This document shows positions 5,815 through 10,979 of a stretch of DNA of 10,979 nt, in pieces. Within the stretch, counting starts at the first letter, position 1. Each line of letters begins with the position of its first letter. Location of the stretch: contig MU634640.1 of the NCBI GenBank assembly GCA_026770595.1, positions 1 to 10,979 of the forward strand, in the 5' to 3' direction. The translations under genes and the position numbers were made by a program. The notes beneath the pieces are model-generated. The model was not told the origin of the DNA. It searched no databases and was given only the letters and a program-made list of their open reading frames with translations. The DNA comes from Ochromonadaceae sp. CCMP2298. Its lineage: Eukaryota > Sar > Synurophyceae > Ochromonadales > Ochromonadaceae.

Positions 5815-8800
5815 ATGCAGAGAGTGCAGAGACTGTCGCTGCTGGCCAGGCAGAGGAGGAGTGTGCAGAGGCCCCTCCTGGCAATGCAGATGCCACAGCT
5901 ACAGACAGCTAGAGCACTGCACATCCCCGCCATGGGCCCCTCCTATACCTACGGGAAGGGGAAGTGGCCCTCAGTGGTGCGAGGTGTGCGAGGTCTGTCG
6001 GGGGAGGCAGGGGAGGCGGAGAAGGTCGAGAGGATGGAGTTCAAGGCAGAGACCAGGAAGGTACACCCTACACCCTACACCCTACACCCCACACACTATA
6101 CACTACACCCTACACCCTACACCCTGCTACCTGCTACCCCCTCTTACCCCCTCTAACCCCCTCTTCTCACCCCCCACTTCCACCCCCACCCCCACCCCCC
6201 TCTGCACCCACCCACCTCCCTAACCCCCCACCTCTGCCCCCCTCCCCTGTAGCTGCTGGACATCGTGACGAACTCGATCTACACGGACAAGGAGGTGTTC
6301 ATCAGGGAGCTCATCTCAAACGCATCGGACGCTCTGGAGAAGTGCCGCTACAAGATGGTCACTGGGGAGGTGAGTGGGGAGGTGGAGTGGGTATGAGTAT
6401 GAGTATGAGTATGAGTATGAGTATGAGTATGAGTATGAGAGAGAGTGAGGTCCTGAGGACCCCCTCCCTCTACACTGTATGCGTATTAACCCCCCTCGCA
6501 CACACAACACCTATTAAACCAGGTGGCAGGGGCGACAGCAGAGGCACCCCTGGAGATCAACATTGTGACAGACGAGAAGAGGGGTATCCTGACTATCGTG
6601 GACAACGGCATCGGCATGAGTAGGGACGAATTAGTCGGGAACCTGGGAACCATCGCGAGGTCTGGCAGTCGGCAGTTCGTGGATGCCCTGGGGAAGGGGG
6701 AGGACGGGGAGGCGGCTGGTGCGTCCAAGGCGGCGGAGGGCATCATCGGGCAGTTCGGGGTGGGCTTCTACTCCTCCTTCATGGTGTCCGAGTCAGTCAC
6801 CGTGGAGAGCGTGTCTGCGCTGGGGGGGGAAGAGGCGCACAGGTGGAGCAGCGACGGCTCTGGTGTATTCGAGGTGCAGCAGGTGTCTTCTGAGGAGGCC
6901 CAGCAGCACCTGCCCGCGCACAGGGGCAGCCGCATCGTGATGAAGCTGAAGGAGAGCTGCTCGGAGTACGCAGACCCGGAGAAGATCAAGAGCGTCATCA
7001 AGCGCTACAGCAGCTTCGTGGCCTTTCCCGTCAAGGTGAAATAACTTTATGCATATCATAACACTATGCATAACACTATATATACATAACACCATACATT
7101 ATACTATATATTCATAACACTATACATAACACGATACATAACACTATACACAATATACAAAACACTAGGTGAACGGGGAGGTCGTTAACACCGTGCAGGC
7201 CGTGTGGGCCATGGAGAAGACGGCAGGTAGGTGTAATCCCCTAACCCCCCTCTCTTAATCCCCTCTGTTTTAAAACCCTTAAAACCCCTCTTAAAACCCC
7301 TTAAACACCCATATTCCCTATGTATTAAAACCCATTGAATCCCAGTGACTGAGCAGATGTACGACGACTTCTACCGCTTCGTGGCCAACGCCTACGACAA
7401 GCCCAAGTACCGCCTGCACTTCCGCACCGATGCCCCCATAGACCTCAAGGTAACCCTATGTAACCCCCCTATGTGTATTGTGTGTATGTATCGTGTATCG
7501 TGTATTGTGTTTTGTGTATTAAACCCAATATCTCTATGTTGGGTGCATTTGACCCCCTATCTCTCTAACCCTCCCATACCAACTCCCCCACTCCCCCACA
7601 CCCCCACTCCCCCACTCCCCCACCCATCTCCTTTCCCTGTCCACACATATCAGTGCCTGTTCTACATCCCCTCTCTGCACAACGAGAAGTTCGGTATGGG
7701 CCGCACTGATCCAGGCGTCAACCTATACAGCCGCAAGGTGAGTGTATATAACCCCCTATTTAGTGCATTTAAACCCACTTTCTCTATGGTGTGTGTATGT
7801 ATTTAAACCCCTCTGTCTCTATGGAAACGACGTGTTAAACCCACTCTATCTACGATACCTATGCATATAACACCTGTATATTACTATATTAAACAGGTGT
7901 TGATCGAGGCCAAGCCCGCAGACCTGCTGCCCTCCTGGCTGCGATTCGTCAAGGGGGTAGTGGACTCGGAAGGTGAGTGTGTTTGTGTATATATATATGT
8001 GTGTGAGTGTGTGTGTGTGTGTGTGAGTATATGTATGTGTGTATGTGTATGTGTGTTAGCGTGTGTGGTGTGTATGTGCATTCTAAACCCCCACTTAACG
8101 ATATATATAACCCCCCCCCCCTCTATAAATTATATATAACCCCCCCCCCCCAAACATATCACCCCCCTATGCAGACCTGCCTCTGTCCCTGTCGAGGGAG
8201 AAGCCCCAAGACTCGAGCCTGCTGAGAAGAATCAAAGACGTCGTCACCAGGTATACATATATAAATGCATGTATACATATTGAATATAGTACACATAGTA
8301 TATCTGTACACTACCATATACACCATAGCCACTAACACATACACCATACACCAAACCACTCCCAGGAAACTGCTGCGCTTCCTGTCCGACGAGATGAAGA
8401 ACAAGCCGGAGAGCTACCGAGAGTTCTACCTCGAGTACCACATGTTCCTGAAGGAGGGGGTATGCCAGGTAAGCCCCCACACACATATATAACCCCCATC
8501 CCCCCCGCACATAATCCCACATAATCCCACATAATCCCATTCCCTTATAATCCTACACTAATCCTATCTTATATCACCCACACTATAAACCCTACTCTGT
8601 TATACACCTACACTAACTAAACCCTACTTATACACCTACACTATATAAACCCACCCCTACTATACACCTACACCTAATAACCCCCCCATTAGGACTACGC
8701 CTTCATGACGCACCTGAGCAAGCTGCTTTTGTTCGAGACGTCCATCAGCAGCCCCGGTGAACTCACATCCCTAGGTACACACACATACATACACTAAATT

Positions 8801-8815
8801 ACATATATACATATA

Positions 8816-8847
<32 letters not shown>

Positions 8848-10931
8848 CACTATAACACTAACCTAACACTTCTATTACCTCCTAACACAACTACTACCTA
8901 CGCTTCAACTGCTATTACTACCTCCCCCCTCAACCCCCCCCAGATGACTACATATCCCGCTGCTCCCCCGAGCAGAAGCACCTGTACTACCTAGTAGCGC
9001 CCAACAGGTAGTGTAAAACCCATCTATAGTGTATGCATATATGTATTTAACCCCATTCTTCGGTCCTTATATCCCAACAGAGAAGCCGCCCTGTCCTCTC
9101 CCTACTATGAAACCTTCAAGAAACACAACATAGAGGTACATAGTATATAGTATATGTATTATATGTACTATACATACTATTCATATTTTACATACTATAC
9201 ATACTACACATAGAGGTACAACTCGATTTACGACTTGCATAACATGTGCATATACCCCCTATATAATGTGTACTAACCCCCTATCTATTATATACATACA
9301 TATATATATAAATATGTATTACAGAACGTAAACATAACATATATAATATGTACTAACCCCCTATCTATTATATACATACATATATATATATAAATATGTA
9401 TTACAGAACATAAACATCACATATATAATATTTACTAACCTCTCTATAACCTATCTACAACCTATAACATACATACATACATGCATACACGTATATATAT
9501 ACATACAGGTGTTGCTGCTGTTCAACACGATCGACGACTTCGTAATGTCCAACGTGAGGGAGTTCGGAGGCCGCACCCTCACCAGCGCAGAGACGTCCTC
9601 CATCGACCTGCGCACCGACGGGGGGAAGCTGGACGAGGTGGAGAAGGTGAAGGAGGAGGAGGAGGAGAAAGACGGGGGGAAGAAGGGAGAGCTCACGGCA
9701 GAGCAGGCGACGGAGTTTTGTGAGTGGCTGCAGTTGTGCCTGGGGAGCAGGATCAAGGAGGCACGAGTCACAAAGAGGTAATCCTGACTACTGTTACTGA
9801 AGTGCTCTTAGTTCCTGACTTTTTTCCTGACTTTTTCCTGACTTTTTTCCTGACTCTCTGCTCGTGACTCTTGTTCCTGACTATGATCCCCCCCCCCAGG
9901 CTGTCCGACTCTCCTGCCATCGTGACGGACCATGAGAGCGGGGCCCTGAGGAGGATGATGAAAATGCTGGTATGTTTATATATATGTGTGTATATGTGTG
10001 TGTTTGTGTGTATGTGTGTATATGTATGTATACGTATATGTATAGGTATTAGGGTGTCATTAACCCCCTCTCTCTATGGCGAACACATGTATTTAATCCT
10101 ACCCACTACCCCCTGTACTATATGTATAAATCCCATTCCTTCTACACTATAATATGCATTAAACCCCCTTTCTTTATACTATAATGTGTATTAAATCCTA
10201 CCCCCCACAGGAGCAATCCAACGCCGGCGCTTCTACCAACGAGCTGCCCCCGCAGGTGCTGGAGGTGAACCCCTCCCACCCCCTCGTTGTCGCCCTCCAC
10301 GCACTCAAGGTATCCCATTAAAAACCCATGCTCTTAAAAAACCCATGCTCTTTAAAACCCGTTCTCTAAAAACCCATAACGTATTTATCTTAAAACCTCC
10401 GTATCTTTATATGTGTGTATTACCCCCCCTTTATCTCAATACTATGTTTATTAACCCCCTATATCTACACTATATATTAACTTTCCCCTACCTACACTAT
10501 TTGTACTGACCCCCTATATCTACACTATCTATGACCCTCCCCCCCCCAGGACTCCCCCACTGCCCGCCCCGTGGCCCAGCTGGTGGCCGAGCAGATGCTG
10601 GACAACTGCCTGATGGCTGCGGGCCTAGTAGAGGACCCGAGGTATACTATATTATATGTGTATTAGAGGGGGTGTATCTATCAGACATGTGTGTGTGTTA
10701 ACTCCCTAAATATGTATATGTATCTATGTGTGTATTAACCCCTAATATCTATCTATACATGTGTGTATTGGGGTACAGGTACATAATTCCCCTAAATATT
10801 ATGCGTATTAACCCCCAACCTATATCTATCTATCTATATATTGCAGGTACATGATTCCCCGCCTCAATGACCTGCTGCTGGCCACTGCTCTGCACCACAA
10901 GCAAGGCATGGAGGAGGACAAGGACGAGTAG
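5815..10931 (+). CDS. TRAP1: Mitochondrial HSP90 chaperone TRAP1
   Basis: Seventeen exons: 5815-6060, 6253-6369, 6523-7035, 7169-7226, 7346-7449, 7654-7737, 7897-7972, 8175-8250, 8366-8468, 8693-8774, 8944-9007, 9081-9135, 9509-9777, 9900-9969, 10211-10309, 10550-10641 and 10847-10931. They total 2193 nt and encode 730 aa (human TRAP1 is about 704). TRAP1 is the ATP-driven HSP90 of the mitochondrial matrix. The start is the first ATG after an in-frame TGA at 5773. Residues 1-70 are Arg-rich with almost no acid, as in a mitochondrial presequence. The ATPase domain shows E101 and N105 in [14 protein letters not shown]148 in DNGIGM and lid GQFGVGF (197-203). The middle domain has [22 protein letters not shown] and the catalytic-loop R407 in SRE. 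YSRKVLI favours TRAP1 over HtpG or cytosolic HSP90. A Lys/Glu-rich insertion lies at 566-586. The C terminus lacks MEEVD and KDEL. Confidence 0.95.
6061..6252 (+). repeat. TRAP1 intron 1: CTACACC tandem and C-rich tract
   Basis: The 192-nt intron opens with ACACCCT repeats (6063-6123), interrupted once near 6090-6105. It passes into almost pure C/T with short A interruptions up to the acceptor CTGTAG. The 5' half is a simple 7-nt tandem. Confidence 0.85.
6391..6438 (+). repeat. GTATGA hexanucleotide microsatellite, 8 units, in TRAP1 intron 2
   Basis: Eight perfect GTATGA units fill 48 nt of the 153-nt intron 2. Before them, the exon edge TGGGGAGGTG (6363-6372) is repeated 11 nt downstream (6374-6383), giving a second possible donor site. 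The intron ends with the shared motif (GTATTAACCCC at 6483, CTATTAAACCAG at the acceptor). Confidence 0.92.
7738..7896 (+). repeat. TRAP1 intron 6: array of ~33-nt intron units
   Basis: In this 159-nt phase-0 intron the core ATTTAAACCC/GTTAAACCC, followed by a C/T tract and TCTCTATGG, recurs at 7767, 7801 and 7834. A weaker copy (ATAACCCCC) lies at 7748. The acceptor is ATTAAACAG. Confidence 0.7.
7973..8174 (+). repeat. TRAP1 intron 7: TG/TA microsatellite then ATATAA-C(n) tracts
   Basis: The donor side (7976-8078) is an imperfect GT/TA repeat. The acceptor side carries two blocks of ATATATAA followed by 11-12 C. Similar TG-rich donor halves occur in MFSD5-like intron 5 (3741-3778) and TRAP1 intron 14 (9970-10050). 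Confidence 0.8.
8469..8692 (+). repeat. TRAP1 intron 9: two nested short tandem arrays
   Basis: ATAATCCCAC repeats three times from 8511 (last copy with one change). Further on, TATACACCTACA recurs at 8601, 8629 and 8661 (spacing 28 and 32 nt), each copy followed by TAA and an ACCC tract. The spacing matches the unit size of the other intron arrays although the sequence has drifted. Confidence 0.75.
9008..9080 (+). mobile_element. TRAP1 intron 11: minimal introner-like unit with 8-nt flanking repeat
   Basis: This 73-nt phase-2 intron is the shortest in the window. It consists almost entirely of the sequence shared with MFSD5-like intron 4. The last 8 nt of the upstream exon, CCCAACAG (9000-9007), are repeated as the last 8 nt of the intron (9073-9080). 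The acceptor AG thus lies inside the repeat while the donor GT lies in the insert, as described for introner elements that take one splice site from a target-site duplication. Confidence 0.7.
9136..9508 (+). repeat. TRAP1 intron 12: 80-82-nt tandem repeat with TACTAAC boxes
   Basis: This 373-nt phase-0 intron contains an 80-82-nt tandem: units start at 9261 and 9341, and a partial unit starts at 9423. Each carries a perfect TACTAAC (9271, 9351, 9433), a C/T stretch and a TA-rich tract. The two full units also end in TATTACAGAAC, an acceptor-like site. A 13-nt copy of the exon edge plus donor, ACATAGAGGTACA (9128-9140), recurs at 9208-9220, also 80 nt away. The acceptor actually used is ACATACAG at 9501-9508, because the frame continues [11 protein letters not shown]. 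Confidence 0.85.
9783..9882 (+). repeat. TRAP1 intron 13: CCTGACTTTTT tandem
   Basis: CCTGACT recurs at 9783, 9814, 9826, 9837, 9849 and 9876. The central copies are spaced 11-12 nt and separated by T runs. This intron (9778-9899) lacks the ATTAACCCC motif and differs from its neighbours, so it may have another origin. Confidence 0.85.
9970..10210 (+). mobile_element. TRAP1 intron 14: clearest 32-nt unit array, 70-nt block shared with MFSD5-like intron 6
   Basis: After a TG-rich donor half, cores ATTAACCCC, ATTTAATCC, ATAAATCCC, ATTAAACCCC and ATTAAATCC start at 10059, 10091, 10126, 10158 and 10190. The spacings are 32, 35, 32 and 32 nt. The block 10125-10194 is 66/70 identical to 4136-4205 in the neighbouring transporter gene. 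Confidence 0.85.
10310..10549 (+). repeat. TRAP1 intron 15: array of 26-31-nt intron units
   Basis: The first part has AAAACCCATGCTCTT-type repeats (10318-10375). It is followed by cores at 10419, 10450, 10476, 10505 and 10531, each followed by a C/T tract and, in the middle units, TCTACACTAT. The acceptor follows a C9 run. Confidence 0.75.
10642..10846 (+). other. TRAP1 intron 16, containing a copy of the next exon's start with its acceptor
   Basis: In this 205-nt phase-2 intron, positions 10776-10792 (CAGGTACATAATTCCCC) copy 10844-10860, the acceptor and first bases of exon 17, at 16/17. The 68 nt from 10779 to 10846 begin GT and end AG, so a small intron-shaped unit sits directly before the final exon. 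Use of the upstream AG would add 18 codons and then shift frame into a TGA. Confidence 0.75.
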
Positions 10932-10979
10932 AGGGGGTGGGAGTAGAGGGGAGGGAGTAGAGGGGGGGCAGGTGGAGGG
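10932..10979 (+). other. G-rich tract directly after the TRAP1 stop codon
   Basis: The 48 nt to the window end are G runs of 3 to 7 separated by short A/T/GTA spacers, including AGTAGAGGGG twice. They form a canonical quadruplex pattern on the sense strand. The composition closely resembles the tract after the reductase stop on the other strand. Confidence 0.55.

Noticed and set aside
6391-6438. CRISPR-like array
   Set aside because: It is a perfect hexanucleotide microsatellite without spacers, in a eukaryotic intron.
6486-7095. Antisense open frames across TRAP1 exon 3
   Set aside because: They mirror the GC-rich sense codons; the sense frame matches the HSP90 ATPase domain along its full length.
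7261-7330. Telomere-like repeats (TTAAAACCCC, also AAACCCT in the reductase introns)
   Set aside because: Units are irregular, lie inside confirmed introns between in-frame TRAP1 exons, and grade into the general ATTAAACCC intron motif.
10895-10931. C-terminal MEED...KDE as a cytosolic MEEVD or ER KDEL signal
   Set aside because: Neither motif is complete, and the N-terminal presequence and YSRKVLI segment identify TRAP1, which lacks both signals.

Overview
This is a stretch of nuclear DNA from an intron-rich microbial eukaryote. Three complete genes read cleanly as GC-rich exons separated by AT-, CT- or TG-rich introns. I place 25 introns, all GT...AG, and in each gene the joined exons give one uninterrupted protein. 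The best hint of lineage is the first gene. Its probable start gives a signal peptide cleaved just before a phenylalanine, followed by a basic, Ser-rich stretch. That is the bipartite plastid-targeting layout of algae with a red-derived complex plastid (stramenopiles, cryptophytes, haptophytes). Lineage is an inference and I do not name a species.

Layout: (1) 51-1661, minus strand, a Tas-type NADPH-dependent aldo/keto reductase in 3 exons. (2) 1662-2176, a divergent 5' region with a perfect 22-nt tandem duplication. (3) 2177-5018, plus strand, an MFSD5/MOT2-type major facilitator transporter (molybdate-anion transporter family) in 8 exons, 439 aa. (4) 5019-5814, the 3' region of the transporter and the promoter region of the next gene, with GTACGTAC repeats, a G-quadruplex motif, a 19-nt A run, a doubled GACGTAACG and two CACGTG boxes. 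(5) 5815-10931, plus strand, a mitochondrial HSP90 (TRAP1) in 17 exons, 730 aa. No operon-like or pathway link joins the three genes; they look like ordinary housekeeping neighbours.

The unusual content is in the introns. Introns of different genes share sequence. MFSD5-like intron 6 and TRAP1 intron 14 share a 70-nt block at 66/70 identity. MFSD5-like intron 4 and TRAP1 intron 11 share about 45 nt. The aldo/keto reductase introns carry the same motif on the opposite genomic strand, so the element follows the direction of transcription of its host gene. Many introns are degenerate tandem arrays of a unit of about 32 nt, built as an ATTAA(C/A)CCCC core plus a pyrimidine tract, which resembles a branch point with its polypyrimidine tract. 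TRAP1 intron 11 (73 nt) is flanked by an 8-nt direct repeat like a target-site duplication. Several introns contain copies of the adjacent exon edge. In the reductase, the first 33 nt of intron 1 copy the first 33 nt of the next exon, with differences only at third codon positions. Together this looks like an introner-type family of mobile or duplicating introns, with traces of recent intron gain.

All three genes also have a G-run tract able to form a G-quadruplex on the sense strand just after, or within about 75 nt of, the stop codon.
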